DNA of 64,000 nucleotides, taken from contig CAMJJG010000003.1 in assembly GCA_946406035.1 (NCBI GenBank), positions 1-64,000 on the forward strand, in the 5' to 3' direction. Below are positions 1 to 8,414 of the stretch, one piece after another. The notes under the pieces are model-generated. The model ran no database searches, had not been told where the DNA came from, and worked only from the letters and a program-made list of their open reading frames with translations. Source of the stretch: an uncultured Prevotellaceae bacterium. Lineage in GTDB: Bacteria; Bacteroidota; Bacteroidia; Bacteroidales; Muribaculaceae. Position 1 is the first letter of the stretch. Each line of letters starts with the position of its first letter. Both the position numbers and the translations under genes were made by a program.

Positions 1-1636
1 ACTCGTTATACTCCTTGCGCCAGTTGTGCTGCCACTCGTAACCAGCCATGATGTCGAAGTGATGCTTCTCGTTGAAGTCCTTGTAGTACTGGGCATAGGT
101 GCTCAGCTGCAAGTTCTCCTTGGACTGGGTGTAGCGGCTGTTGTTGCCATAGTAGTTTGAGGTGTTGGAGATGTTGGCACTGTTGTTGTGGCCATGGCCG
201 CCAGTGAAGTCGCCACCCAGGGTGAGGTGGAGTCTCAAGTCCTCAAAACCATGGATCTTGTAGTCGATGTCGGCACTGCCGATGAATGAATGTGACCAAC
301 CCGTGTTGTCGTGGTTGTCGAGCATAGCTACGGGGTTGTAGGGGGCGTTGCCGTTCTTGGAGTAGCCACCCCAACCGGGATCGGTGGTGTTGACCTGCAA
401 CCAGTCAAAGTAGCCGCCTACACAGGCATACATCGGGTCGTTGGAGCGAACGGGCTGAGTGGGGTCCATGCGCACGGCATTACCCACGGCGCCGGTGTCG
501 GCCCAACGCGACTTGGTCCACGCCAGTTTACCATTGAGGTTCAATGTCAAGTGGTCGTCAAACAACGAGGGATTCAAGTTCAAGGCCGTGGTTACACGCT
601 TGAAGTCAGAGGTCTTGAGGATACCCTGTTGATCGGTATAGCCCACAGACACGCGATAGGGCAGGATATTGGTTACCGAGCCGGCCAGCGTCAGGTTGTG
701 GTCATGACTCAACGCGGTGCGGTAAATCTCATTCTGCCAGTCGGTGTTGGCGTCACCCAGCAATGACAGGGCCGTCTCTTCACGGGTATCGCCGGCAAAA
801 ATATCCTTAACAAATGCGCGATACTCGTCACCGTTCATCACGTCGATGGTCTTTTTCTTCTTGCTCCAGGTCACACTACCGTTATAGGCCACTTGAGGGG
901 CCTGGCCGCGACGGCCTTTCTTGGTGGTGATGATGATGACACCGTTAGAACCGCGGCTACCATAGATGGCGGTGGCCGATGCGTCCTTCAACACGTTGAA
1001 GCTCTCGATGTCCTGGGGGTTAACCAGCGACAGGGGGTTGGAAAGACCGCTCACGCCGTTGTTGTCCATGGCGATACCATCAATCACAATCAGGGGGTTG
1101 TTGCTGGCGTTCAACGACGAGCCGCCACGAATGCGGATCGTTGCACCGCCACCGGGGCTACCGTCGCCGCTGGTCACGCTCACACCGGCAATCTTACCGC
1201 CGAGCATGTCCTGGGCGCTAACAACGACACCCTTGTTCTTGGCGTCGGGCTTGAGAGCCGTTACCGAACCGGTCAAGTCGTTTTTCTTGACAACACCATA
1301 ACCGATGACCACCAGATTTTCAAGCATCTGAGTGCTCTCGGCAAGGGTGATAACCATGTCACTGGCTGCCGTGACCTCGTGGGTCTCGTAGCCGATAGAC
1401 GAGATTTGGAGCTTGGCGCCCTGGGGCACGCCATCCAGGGTGAACAGACCGTCAAAGTCGGTCACCGTACCCTGCTGGCTGCCAACGACACGAACACTCG
1501 CGCCGATGACGGGTTCGCCGGTAGCATCCTTAACAACGCCATTCACAGTAATCTGTGCATAGGCTCCCAGTGACAGGAACAGTCCCATCACGAGGGTGAG
1601 AATCCTAAACGGAATTCTGATGTTTACCTGCTTCAT
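1..1636 (-). CDS. SusC/RagA-type TonB-dependent outer membrane receptor (3' part outside window)
   Basis: Outer membrane receptor that would import an oligosaccharide or other ligand together with a SusD lipoprotein, which should lie beyond the window edge. The frame is open from the ATG at 1636 to base 2, about 545 residues, so the C-terminal half is missing. Visible order: signal peptide (about residues 1-27, ending in GAYAQ), a carboxypeptidase-regulatory-like domain (ITVNGVVKDATGEPVIGA onward), the TonB-box region with VVIGYGVVKKNDLTGSV, then the plug with IRIRGGSSLNASNNPL, the DASATAIYGSRGSNGV signature and an ITTKKG motif. These are diagnostic of SusC. It is divergent from a LacI regulator, with a LacI-type palindrome and a -7 box between them, so sugar-dependent repression is inferred. 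The substrate cannot be told. Confidence 0.95.
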   Translation of the reverse strand, partial: MKQVNIRIPFRILTLVMGLFLSLGAYAQITVNGVVKDATGEPVIGASVRVVGSQQGTVTDFDGLFTLDGVPQGAKLQISSIGYETHEVTAASDMVITLAESTQMLENLVVIGYGVVKKNDLTGSVTALKPDAKNKGVVVSAQDMLGGKIAGVSVTSGDGSPGGGATIRIRGGSSLNASNNPLIVIDGIAMDNNGVSGLSNPLSLVNPQDIESFNVLKDASATAIYGSRGSNGVIIITTKKGRRGQAPQVAYNGSVTWSKKKKTIDVMNGDEYRAFVKDIFAGDTREETALSLLGDANTDWQNEIYRTALSHDHNLTLAGSVTNILPYRVSVGYTDQQGILKTSDFKRVTTALNLNPSLFDDHLTLNLNGKLAWTKSRWADTGAVGNAVRMDPTQPVRSNDPMYACVGGYFDWLQVNTTDPGWGGYSKNGNAPYNPVAMLDNHDNTGWSHSFIGSADIDYKIHGFEDLRLHLTLGGDFTGGHGHNNSANISNTSNYYGNNSRYTQSKENLQLSTYAQYYKDFNEKHHFDIMAGYEWQHNWRKEYNE

Positions 1637-1766
1637 TTTTTAATTTTTAAAGTTAATATTATGTTGGTAATTAATTAGTTATCATTACGTCGGCCTCATG
1701 GGGTTAGTGCGGTGTTGCTCTACTTCCTGGTCGCAAAAGCCCCCTTCTAAGGCAATTAAAACAAGG

Positions 1767-1774
1767 CAAAAATA
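1767..1774 (-). promoter_or_regulatory. -7 box of the susC-type gene
   Basis: On the minus strand this reads TATTTTTG, matching the Bacteroidetes TAnnTTTG -7 box. It lies about 130 bp upstream of the ATG. No clear TTTG -33 box is seen. Confidence 0.5.
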
Positions 1775-1830
1775 GGAATTATCATTTTAATCTTCTTTTT
1801 TTATAATGTTAAAATTTCTTTTAAATACGT

Positions 1831-1842
1831 GCAATCGTTTGC
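1831..1842. promoter_or_regulatory. LacI-type operator between susC and the lacI-family gene
   Basis: GCAATCGTTTGC is a perfect palindrome with the central CG typical of LacI/GalR operators (form GCAAnCGnTTGC). It overlaps the TTTG -33 box of the regulator's own promoter and lies upstream of the susC -7 box, so autoregulation and control of susC are both plausible. Confidence 0.55.
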
Positions 1843-1869
1843 GTAGATGGATTGTTTGTAGTAACTTCG
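1838..1869 (+). promoter_or_regulatory. Promoter of the LacI-family regulator
   Basis: TTTG at 1838-1841 and TAACTTCG at 1862-1869, 20 bp apart. The -7 box departs from TAnnTTTG at one base. The start codon is about 57 bp downstream. Confidence 0.45.
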
Positions 1870-1926
1870 CCGCATCATACCGCAAGGGCGCAATTAATCA
1901 ACATACACCAACTCAAGTAGAAAGAT

Positions 1927-2958
1927 ATGGATGACAGCCAGCAGTTGACGATGAAGGACATAGCCCGAGAACTGGGCGTGTCGGTGGCAACGGTGTCGCG
2001 TGCCTTGAGCGATAGTCCCAGCATCTCGCGTGAGCGGCGCAAGGCCATTCAGCAGTTCGCTCGCGAGCACAATTATTTCCCCAACGTGATTGCCGAGCAG
2101 TTGCGTCACAGCCGTCGCAACCCGTCGCGCGCCATCGGAGTCATTGTGCCCGAACTGGTGCATTACTACTTTTCGTCGATCCTCGATGGCATCGAGGCCG
2201 AGGCCTCGGCACGCGGCTACCACATTATTGTCGCCAAGAGCAACGAGAGCTATGAGCGCGAAGTGAGCATCTGTGAGGCGATGCTCAAGAACAAGGTGTG
2301 TGGCATCATCGTTTCCCAGGCCAAGGATACGGAGCGCTATGACCACTTTGAGCACCTCGAGGCCGCCGGCGTGCCGCTGGTGTTCTATGACCGCATCTGC
2401 CCGGCCATCAACGCCAGCAGGGTGGTGGTGGATGACTACATGGGCACGATGAATGCCGTCTCCCATCTGGCTGAGACAGGCTGTAAGCGCATCGCCTTCT
2501 ATGGCGCTCCAATGAGCATGGAGATTGCCAAAAACCGCTTCAACGGTTACCGAGATGCTCTGTATAAGCACGGCCTGACGCTCGACAAGGCGCTGGTGCG
2601 CATCTGTGACAATCGTGCCGACGCCGAGCGCATCACCCCGGCGATGATGCGTATGGAAAACCCGCCTGATGCCTTTTTTGCCGTCAACGACGAGACGGCC
2701 ATCGGCATCTTGTCGGTAGTCAAGCGTTTGGGTTATGTCGTTCCCGACGAGGTCAGCATCTGTGGCTTTACCAATGGTTTCCGCGCCACGGTGTGCGACC
2801 CGATGCTCACAACCGTCGAGCAGCGCGGCACCCAGGTGGGCAAGGAGGCTGCCGACATCCTCATCGGCCTGGTCGAGGGTACCCTGCCGCGTGGCCATGC
2901 CGAGAAGCGCATTGTCAAGACGCGACTCGTCGTGCGCGGGACGACCCGCACGATATAG
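1927..2958 (+). CDS. LacI/GalR-family transcriptional regulator
   Basis: 343 residues, the usual LacI-family length. The N-terminal helix-turn-helix is MKDIARELGVSVATVSRAL at residues 9-27, followed by a hinge helix region (NVIAEQLRHSRRNP) and a periplasmic-binding-protein-like ligand domain starting at AIGVIVPELVHYYF and ending near residue 340. It should bind DNA as a dimer and release it, or bind it, on sensing a sugar. It is divergent from the susC-type gene, with a perfect GCAAnCGnTTGC palindrome in between, so it most likely controls that transport locus and itself. A 1 kb antisense reading frame over it is a codon-usage shadow. Ligand unknown. Confidence 0.95.
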   Translation: MDDSQQLTMKDIARELGVSVATVSRALSDSPSISRERRKAIQQFAREHNYFPNVIAEQLRHSRRNPSRAIGVIVPELVHYYFSSILDGIEAEASARGYHIIVAKSNESYEREVSICEAMLKNKVCGIIVSQAKDTERYDHFEHLEAAGVPLVFYDRICPAINASRVVVDDYMGTMNAVSHLAETGCKRIAFYGAPMSMEIAKNRFNGYRDALYKHGLTLDKALVRICDNRADAERITPAMMRMENPPDAFFAVNDETAIGILSVVKRLGYVVPDEVSICGFTNGFRATVCDPMLTTVEQRGTQVGKEAADILIGLVEGTLPRGHAEKRIVKTRLVVRGTTRTI

Positions 2959-3015
2959 GATATAGAAGAAGGGGTGTTGATGATATAGTTGTTGATCGGC
3001 ATAACCCAGCTGGGC

Positions 3016-3029
3016 TGTAACCGATTACA
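3016..3029. promoter_or_regulatory. LacI-operator-like palindrome TGTAAnCGnTTACA
   Basis: TGTAACCGATTACA has perfect 5-bp arms around a central CG. It is about 60 bp after the regulator's stop codon and 190 bp before the iorA promoter. The half-site differs from the one at 1831 (GTAA instead of GCAA), so it may be read by a different LacI-family protein. Confidence 0.35.
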
Positions 3030-3208
3030 CTCTATTTTTGACTGATTATATGCCTATTGATGATAAGCATAAGCGAAGTGTCGATGAATTAGCGTAATTG
3101 GCGATAAAGATTACCGTGTTTTCTCAAAGCTTTTGGGCCGGTATCTACAGCCATTTCCCCTGTTGAATGGTTGCCGCCAGTCGGTTTTTGGTCAAAAATA
3201 CTTAAAAA

Positions 3209-3240
3209 TTTGGTGGGGTGCGGATTATTGTGTAACTTTG
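3209..3240 (+). promoter_or_regulatory. Promoter of the ior operon
   Basis: TTTG at 3209-3212 and TAACTTTG at 3233-3240, 20 bp apart: a full match to the Bacteroidetes promoter. iorA starts 51 bp downstream of the -7 box. Confidence 0.75.
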
Positions 3241-3291
3241 TGAGTTGAAAAATGCTTCTAATACAAGACAAACAAGTTAAACCTTATAATA

Positions 3292-4902
3292 ATGAGAAAA
3301 TTACTGTTAGGTGACGAGGCTATCGCCCAGGGTGCGCTTGACGCAGGTTTGAGCGGTGTTTATGCCTATCCCGGTACTCCCTCGACCGAGATCACGGAGT
3401 ACATTCAGAATTCCAAGTTAGCGGCTGAGCGTAATGTTCATCGCCGCTGGTGTTGTAACGAAAAGACGGCTATGGAGGCTGCTCTGGGCATGTCCTTCAT
3501 GGGCAAGCGTGCCCTGGTCTGCATGAAGCATGTGGGCCTGAACGTGTGTGCCGACCCGTTTGTCAATTCTGGCATGACTGGCGTCAACGGCGGTCTGGTG
3601 GTCCTTGTGGCCGACGACCCGTCGATGCACTCCTCCCAGGACGAGCAGGATAGCCGCTTCTATGGCAAGTTTGCCATGATTCCCACGCTGGAGCCCAGCA
3701 CTCAGCAAGAGGCCTATGACATGATGGAGAAGGCCTATGAGCTCAGCGAGCAGGTGTGCCTGCCGGTGCTCATGCGCGTGACCACTCGCATGGCCCACAG
3801 CCGTGCCGTTGTCGAGGTCAAGGAGACCCCGCGCGCCGAGAACGAGCTCAACTATGACGCCAAGGCCAGCCACTGGGTACTGCTCCCTGGCAACGCCATC
3901 AAGCGCAACATCACCGTTACCGGCCAGCAGGCTGAGCTCGAGCAGCGTGCTGTAGAGAGCGAGTACAACAAGTACATCGATGCCAGCGACCACTCGCTGG
4001 GCGTTATCGCCTCGGGTATCGCTTATAATTACTTGATGGAGTGCTACCCCGACGGTTGCCCCTATCCCGTGTTGAAGATCAGCCAGTACCCCATGCCCAA
4101 GGAACTCATCGGTCGCATGACCGCCGAGTGTGATGCAGTCCTCATTGCCGAGGAGGGTCAACCCTTTATCGAGGACCTCGTGCGTGGCGTGATGCCCGGT
4201 AATGCCGTGATCAAGGGTCGCCTCACCGGCGAGCTGCCCCGCACCGGTGAACTCAGCCCCGACGCGCTCAAGCGTGCGCTGGGCGTTGAGGTGCGCGAGG
4301 GCTATGACAGCTGCGAGGATGTGGCCCCGCGTCCCCCCGCATTGTGCCAGGGTTGCGGTCACCGCGACGTTTACACTGCCCTGAACGAGGTGCTCAAGGA
4401 TTATCCCAACGCCCGCGTGTTTGGCGATATCGGTTGCTACACCCTGGGCTTCATGCCGCCGTTCAAGGCCATCCACTCGTGTGTTGACATGGGTGCCAGC
4501 ATCACCATGGCCAAGGGTGCCAGCGATGCCGGCCAGTGGCCCGCGGTTGCCATCATCGGTGACTCTACCTTTACCCACTCGGGCATGACGGGTCTGCTCG
4601 ATGCCATCAACGAGAACGCCAACATCACCGTCATCATCAGCGACAACCTCACCACCGGCATGACCGGCGGTCAGGACTCGGCAGGCACTGGCAAGTTCGA
4701 GGCCATCTGCCGTGGCTTGGGACTGCCCGAGGAGCACCTGCGTGTGGTCGTTCCCCTGCCCAAGAATATGCCCGAGATCACGCAGATGCTGCGTGAGGAG
4801 ATCGAGTATCGCGGCACCAGCGTGATCATCCCGCGCCGCGAGTGCATGCAAACATTACAACGTCATCTCAAACAAAAGAAAGCACAGGAGGCAAAGAAAT
4901 GA
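3292..4902 (+). CDS. iorA: Indolepyruvate ferredoxin oxidoreductase, alpha subunit (short form)
   Basis: Thiamine-diphosphate enzyme that oxidatively decarboxylates aryl-pyruvates to aryl-acyl-CoA with IorB. N-terminal pyrimidine-binding part: GDEAIAQGALDAGLSGVYAYPGTPSTEI. The C-terminal TPP part has CQGCGHRDV, GDIGCYTLGFMPPF and GDSTFTHSGM followed by a conserved Asn. At 536 residues it lacks the C-terminal ferredoxin domain with two Cys-rich [4Fe-4S] motifs that the longer archaeal/bacterial IorA proteins (about 600 residues or more) carry; only one Cys remains after residue 500. It overlaps iorB by ATGA and is the first gene of a three-gene operon. The electron path therefore needs a separate ferredoxin or another acceptor. 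Confidence 0.9.
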   Translation: MRKLLLGDEAIAQGALDAGLSGVYAYPGTPSTEITEYIQNSKLAAERNVHRRWCCNEKTAMEAALGMSFMGKRALVCMKHVGLNVCADPFVNSGMTGVNGGLVVLVADDPSMHSSQDEQDSRFYGKFAMIPTLEPSTQQEAYDMMEKAYELSEQVCLPVLMRVTTRMAHSRAVVEVKETPRAENELNYDAKASHWVLLPGNAIKRNITVTGQQAELEQRAVESEYNKYIDASDHSLGVIASGIAYNYLMECYPDGCPYPVLKISQYPMPKELIGRMTAECDAVLIAEEGQPFIEDLVRGVMPGNAVIKGRLTGELPRTGELSPDALKRALGVEVREGYDSCEDVAPRPPALCQGCGHRDVYTALNEVLKDYPNARVFGDIGCYTLGFMPPFKAIHSCVDMGASITMAKGASDAGQWPAVAIIGDSTFTHSGMTGLLDAINENANITVIISDNLTTGMTGGQDSAGTGKFEAICRGLGLPEEHLRVVVPLPKNMPEITQMLREEIEYRGTSVIIPRRECMQTLQRHLKQKKAQEAKK

Positions 4903-5471
4903 AGACTGATATCATCCTTTGCGGCGTGGGAGGCCAAGGTATCCTCTCCATCGCAACCGTCATCGGCGAGGCAGCCATGCACGAGAACCTTTATATCAAG
5001 CAGGCCGAGGTGCACGGCATGTCACAGCGTGGCGGCGACGTGCAGTCTAACCTGCGCATCAGCAGCAACCCCATCAGCAGCGACCTGATTGCCCTCGGTT
5101 CGGCCGACGTCATCATCTCGATGGAGCCGATGGAGGCCCTGCGCTATCTGCCCTTCCTGAACAAGGAGGGTTGGATCATCACTTCGAGCAAACCCTTTGT
5201 CAACATCCCCAACTATCCCGATGTGGACAAGGTGATGGCCGACCTGAACAAGGTCAAGAACGTCATCATCCTCGATATCGAGCAGCTGGCCCAGGATAAT
5301 GGCATTGCCCGCTCGGCCAACGTTATCCTGCTCGGTGCTGCCCAGAAGGCTCTGGGCATCGAGTATGAAAAACTCGAGAACGCCATCCGCCGCGTCTTTG
5401 GGCGCAAGGGCGATGCCGTCGTTGACGCCAACCTCAAGGCGCTTGCCATCGGAAAGGAGGCCCAGCGATGA
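4899..5471 (+). CDS. iorB: Indolepyruvate oxidoreductase, beta subunit
   Basis: 190 residues, the normal size for the gamma-domain subunit of 2-oxoacid oxidoreductases. It carries CGVGGQGILSIATVIGEAA (residues 8-26) and VHGMSQRGGDVQSNLRI, both family signatures. The start at 4899 was chosen over the in-frame upstream codon at 4842 because it fits the family N-terminus, overlaps the iorA stop as ATGA, and has AGGAGG at 4886-4891. With IorA it converts aryl-pyruvate, CoA and an oxidised electron carrier to aryl-acetyl-CoA and CO2. Its own stop overlaps the next start (ATGA), so the three genes are probably translationally coupled. Confidence 0.9.
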   Translation: MKTDIILCGVGGQGILSIATVIGEAAMHENLYIKQAEVHGMSQRGGDVQSNLRISSNPISSDLIALGSADVIISMEPMEALRYLPFLNKEGWIITSSKPFVNIPNYPDVDKVMADLNKVKNVIILDIEQLAQDNGIARSANVILLGAAQKALGIEYEKLENAIRRVFGRKGDAVVDANLKALAIGKEAQR

Positions 5472-6784
5472 AGCCCACACCCATTAGCCGCGAGATCATC
5501 GACCGCGCGATTGAAGAGTATGGCATCATCGACTATGCCAACGCCACCATCCGTGAGGTGAAAGCCATCGCCGAGCGCGCCGAGCGCGAGTCGGGTCAGG
5601 AGTTCATCAAGATGGAGATGGGTATCCCGGGCCTGCCCGCTGCCCAGATTGGCGTCGACGCACAGATCAAGGCCCTGCAGAACGGCTGCGCCCGCCTGTA
5701 TCCCGCGCTGCCTGGCGAGCCTATGATCAAGGAGGCCACTTCACGCTTCATCAAGGCGTTTATCGACGTGGACGTGCCCGCCGAGTGCTGTGTGCCCACC
5801 GTCGGCTCGATGCAGGGTACCTTTGCCTCGTTGCTCACCATCACCCAGAGCAACAAGAAGAAGAACAAGGCCTTGTTCATCGACCCCGGTTTCCCCGTGC
5901 AGAAGCTCCAGCTCGAGATCCAGGATGTCCCCTACGAGACATTTGACATCTATGAGTTCCGTGGCCCCAAGCTGCGCGAGAAGCTCGAGGAATACATGAG
6001 CAAGGGCGACGTGTGCTGCCTGATCTACAGCAACCCCAACAACCCTGCTTGGATCTGCTTGACCGAGGACGAGTTGAAGGACATCGGTGAGCTGGCTACC
6101 AAGTATGACGTCATCGTGCTTGAGGACCTGGCCTACTTTGCCATGGACTTCCGCATCGACCTGAGCAAGCCCTTTGAGCCGCCGTTCCAGCCCACCGTGG
6201 CCAAGTATACCGACAACTACATCATGCACATCAGTGGCAGCAAGGCCTTCTCCTATGCTGGTGAGCGCATCGCGATGACCTGCATCAGCCCGGCCATCTT
6301 CAACCGCCACTATCCCGACCTGTCGGCACGCTACGACGGCCTGCCCTTCGGCAAGGTGTTCATCACCCGCACCCTGTATGCCCTGTCATCAGGCACGAGC
6401 CACAGCGCCCAGTATGCCCTGGCAGCCATCATGGATGCCGCCAGCAATGGCGAGTATCACTTCCGTGACGACGTTATCGTCTATGGCGAGCGCGCCCACA
6501 AGTTGAAGGAGATCTTCACGCGTCACAACTTCCGCATCGTTTACAGCATGGACATGGACAAGCCCATCGCCGACGGTTTCTACTTCACCATCGGTTATGG
6601 CAACATGACCAGCGGCGAGTTGGCCCGCGAGTTGATGTACTACGGCGTGAGCGCCATCTGCCTGGCCACTACCGGTTCTTGGCAGCAGGGATTGCGCGTG
6701 TGCACCTCGTTCATCCAGGATCACCAGTACGACATCCTCGACAAGCGCATGGCCATCTTTGCCGAGAACAACCCGATCGACTAA
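5468..6784 (+). CDS. PLP-dependent class I/II aminotransferase (probably aromatic amino acids)
   Basis: 438 residues, fold-type I aminotransferase. Visible motifs are YSNPNNPAW (substrate/PLP-binding loop), EDLAYFAMDF and the PLP lysine in HISGSKAFSYAGERIAM. The start overlaps the iorB stop by ATGA and has AGGAGG at 5455-5460. Next to iorAB, the inferred role is transamination of tryptophan, tyrosine or phenylalanine to the aryl-pyruvates that IorAB oxidises, as in Stickland-like energy metabolism. Substrate is inferred from context only; a branched-chain or alanine/aspartate aminotransferase cannot be excluded. A strong terminator follows at 6835. Confidence 0.85.
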   Translation: MKPTPISREIIDRAIEEYGIIDYANATIREVKAIAERAERESGQEFIKMEMGIPGLPAAQIGVDAQIKALQNGCARLYPALPGEPMIKEATSRFIKAFIDVDVPAECCVPTVGSMQGTFASLLTITQSNKKKNKALFIDPGFPVQKLQLEIQDVPYETFDIYEFRGPKLREKLEEYMSKGDVCCLIYSNPNNPAWICLTEDELKDIGELATKYDVIVLEDLAYFAMDFRIDLSKPFEPPFQPTVAKYTDNYIMHISGSKAFSYAGERIAMTCISPAIFNRHYPDLSARYDGLPFGKVFITRTLYALSSGTSHSAQYALAAIMDAASNGEYHFRDDVIVYGERAHKLKEIFTRHNFRIVYSMDMDKPIADGFYFTIGYGNMTSGELARELMYYGVSAICLATTGSWQQGLRVCTSFIQDHQYDILDKRMAIFAENNPID

Positions 6785-6834
6785 GATGATAGGTTAAGAA
6801 ACTGTATCTTTTAAAGAGAATACACGCACAATAC

Positions 6835-6878
6835 ATGCGGGAGAGTCACCACCCAATCGACTCTCCCGCATACTTTTT
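6835..6878 (+). terminator. Intrinsic terminator of the ior operon
   Basis: Perfect 13-bp stem (6835-6847 with 6859-6871), 11-nt loop, then ACTTTTTAT. It ends the ior-aminotransferase operon just before the next promoter. Confidence 0.85.
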
Positions 6879-6899
6879 ATGAAAGAAAGTTTTTTTTTG

Positions 6900-6907
6900 T
6901 ATTTTTG
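6900..6907 (+). promoter_or_regulatory. -7 box of the aldo/keto reductase gene
   Basis: TATTTTTG matches TAnnTTTG. It lies within a T-rich run and about 32 bp before the chosen start, inside the longer N-terminal reading frame, which argues against the upstream start. Confidence 0.5.
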
Positions 6908-6938
6908 CACTCGTTATATCACCAAAAGTTTTTTTGCT

Positions 6939-8300
6939 ATGGACATCAATAGACGTGAATTCCTGCGCCGACTGGGCATTGCCACAGGTTCTGCGGCGGC
7001 GTTGGCGGCCCTGGAACCGTTTACCGCCCTGGCTGGCGCTGCTAGTAGTCATCAATCTCCGGCCAGTGCTCCCGACCAGACGGCACGCATGACCTACCGT
7101 GTGCAGCGTGGCACGGGCGAGCAGGTGTCGCTGCTGGGCTTCGGCATGATGCGACTGCCTCGCGATAATCAAGAATTGGTTAATCAACTGGTGGACTATG
7201 CCATTGCCCACGGCGTGAACTACTTTGACACCGCGCCCATGTATGGTGGCGGCCTCAACGAGGGTATCACTGGCGCCGCCTTGAGCCGTCATCCCCGCGA
7301 GAAATACTATGTGGCCACCAAGATGTCGAACTACAACGAGCGCTTGTGGGTGCTTGACGAGGCCAAGAAGATGTATGAGAACTCTTTCAAGGCCCTGCAG
7401 GTGGACTACATCGACTACTACTTGATGCATGGAGTGGGGCAGGGTGGAATGGAGAACCTGAACCGCCGCTTCATCGACAACGGACTGCTCGACTTCCTCG
7501 TCGGGGAGCGCGAGGCCGGACGAATCCGTCACCTGGGATTCTCCTATCATGGCGACGTGGAGGTCTTTGACTGGCTCATCGACCACAACGACAAGTATCA
7601 CTGGGACTTCGTGCAGATACAGATGAATTTCCTGGATTGGCGCCATGCCTCGCTCAACAAGGATGGCTGGAAACAGGACGCCGATGCCGAGTACCTCTAT
7701 AACAAACTCGAGAAAGCGGGCATCCAGGTGGTCGTGATGGAGCCCCTGCGCGGCGGATCGCTGGCCAAGATGGCCGACGAGTATGCCAGCCAGTTGAGGT
7801 CCATGCGTCCCGATGCCCTGCCTGCCGAGTGGGCCTTCCGCTGGGTGGGTTCCCATCCCAACATCTTGACCACGTTGAGCGGCATGAACCAGATGGAGCA
7901 CCTGGAGCAGAACGTGCGCACCCACTCGCCTCTCGACCCGTGCACCGACGCCGAGAATGCACTGCTCGAGAAAATCGCTGATGGCATGGCCGGCGTTCCC
8001 GTGATACCCTGCACGGCCTGTGAGTACTGCATGCCGTGCCCCTATGGCGTGGATATTCCGGGCAACTTCGCTTTCTATAACGAGGCCATCAATGAACACA
8101 CTCTGCCCTTGCCCGTTCCCACCGCAGCCGACTATGCCGAGCGCAAGGAGCGCTTCCTCACCGGCTATCTCAAGGCCTTGCCTGCCGATGCCCGGGCCAA
8201 CCAGTGTGTCGATTGCGAGGCCTGCCTGTCCAAGTGCCCGCAGCAGATACGCATCCCCAACCAGATGAGCCGCATCGTCCAACTCCTGCGCAAGTCCTGA
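6939..8300 (+). CDS. Tat-exported aldo/keto reductase with C-terminal [4Fe-4S] ferredoxin motifs
   Basis: 453 residues. The start at 6939 gives a clear twin-arginine signal (MDINRREFLRRLGIATG, then an Ala-rich hydrophobic stretch); the in-frame ATG at 6879 lies upstream of the -7 box and is rejected. The aldo/keto reductase barrel follows, with LGFGMMRLP, YFDTAPMYGGG and YIDYYLMHGV. The C-terminus has two ferredoxin-like Cys clusters, CTACEYCMPCP and CVDCEACLSKCP, as in the iron-sulphur AKR family of anaerobes. It is probably an envelope-exposed oxidoreductase taking electrons through Fe-S clusters. Substrate unknown. It is a single-gene unit, convergent with the M16-like gene, with a shared hairpin. 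Confidence 0.9.
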   Translation: MDINRREFLRRLGIATGSAAALAALEPFTALAGAASSHQSPASAPDQTARMTYRVQRGTGEQVSLLGFGMMRLPRDNQELVNQLVDYAIAHGVNYFDTAPMYGGGLNEGITGAALSRHPREKYYVATKMSNYNERLWVLDEAKKMYENSFKALQVDYIDYYLMHGVGQGGMENLNRRFIDNGLLDFLVGEREAGRIRHLGFSYHGDVEVFDWLIDHNDKYHWDFVQIQMNFLDWRHASLNKDGWKQDADAEYLYNKLEKAGIQVVVMEPLRGGSLAKMADEYASQLRSMRPDALPAEWAFRWVGSHPNILTTLSGMNQMEHLEQNVRTHSPLDPCTDAENALLEKIADGMAGVPVIPCTACEYCMPCPYGVDIPGNFAFYNEAINEHTLPLPVPTAADYAERKERFLTGYLKALPADARANQCVDCEACLSKCPQQIRIPNQMSRIVQLLRKS

Positions 8301-8318
8301 CGACAATTCCCTGGAATA

Positions 8319-8374
8319 GAAGACAAGAAGGACAATAATTGATTGATAATAAATAAATTGTCCTTCTTGTCTTC
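8319..8374. terminator. Hairpin between convergent genes (likely bidirectional terminator)
   Basis: Perfect 18-bp inverted repeat (8319-8336 with 8357-8374) with a 20-nt AT-rich loop, between the convergent aldo/keto reductase and M16-like genes. Confidence 0.7.
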
Positions 8375-8414
8375 CGTGTCTTCAAAAACAGAAGCACCTA
8401 TCTGGATAGCATGG

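Larger units (their letters stand above)
2959..3291. other. Intergenic region between the lacI-family gene and iorA
   Basis: 333 bp with no supportable gene. It holds a palindrome of LacI-operator form at 3016-3029 and the iorA promoter at 3209-3240. No hairpin with a T-run was seen behind the regulator gene. Confidence 0.6.

Noticed and set aside
3418-4851. 477-codon open frame antisense to iorA
   Set aside because: It lies wholly opposite a gene with clear TPP-enzyme motifs. GC-rich third positions of that gene create stop-free antisense frames; its protein is rich in His, Gly, Val and Leu with no family pattern.
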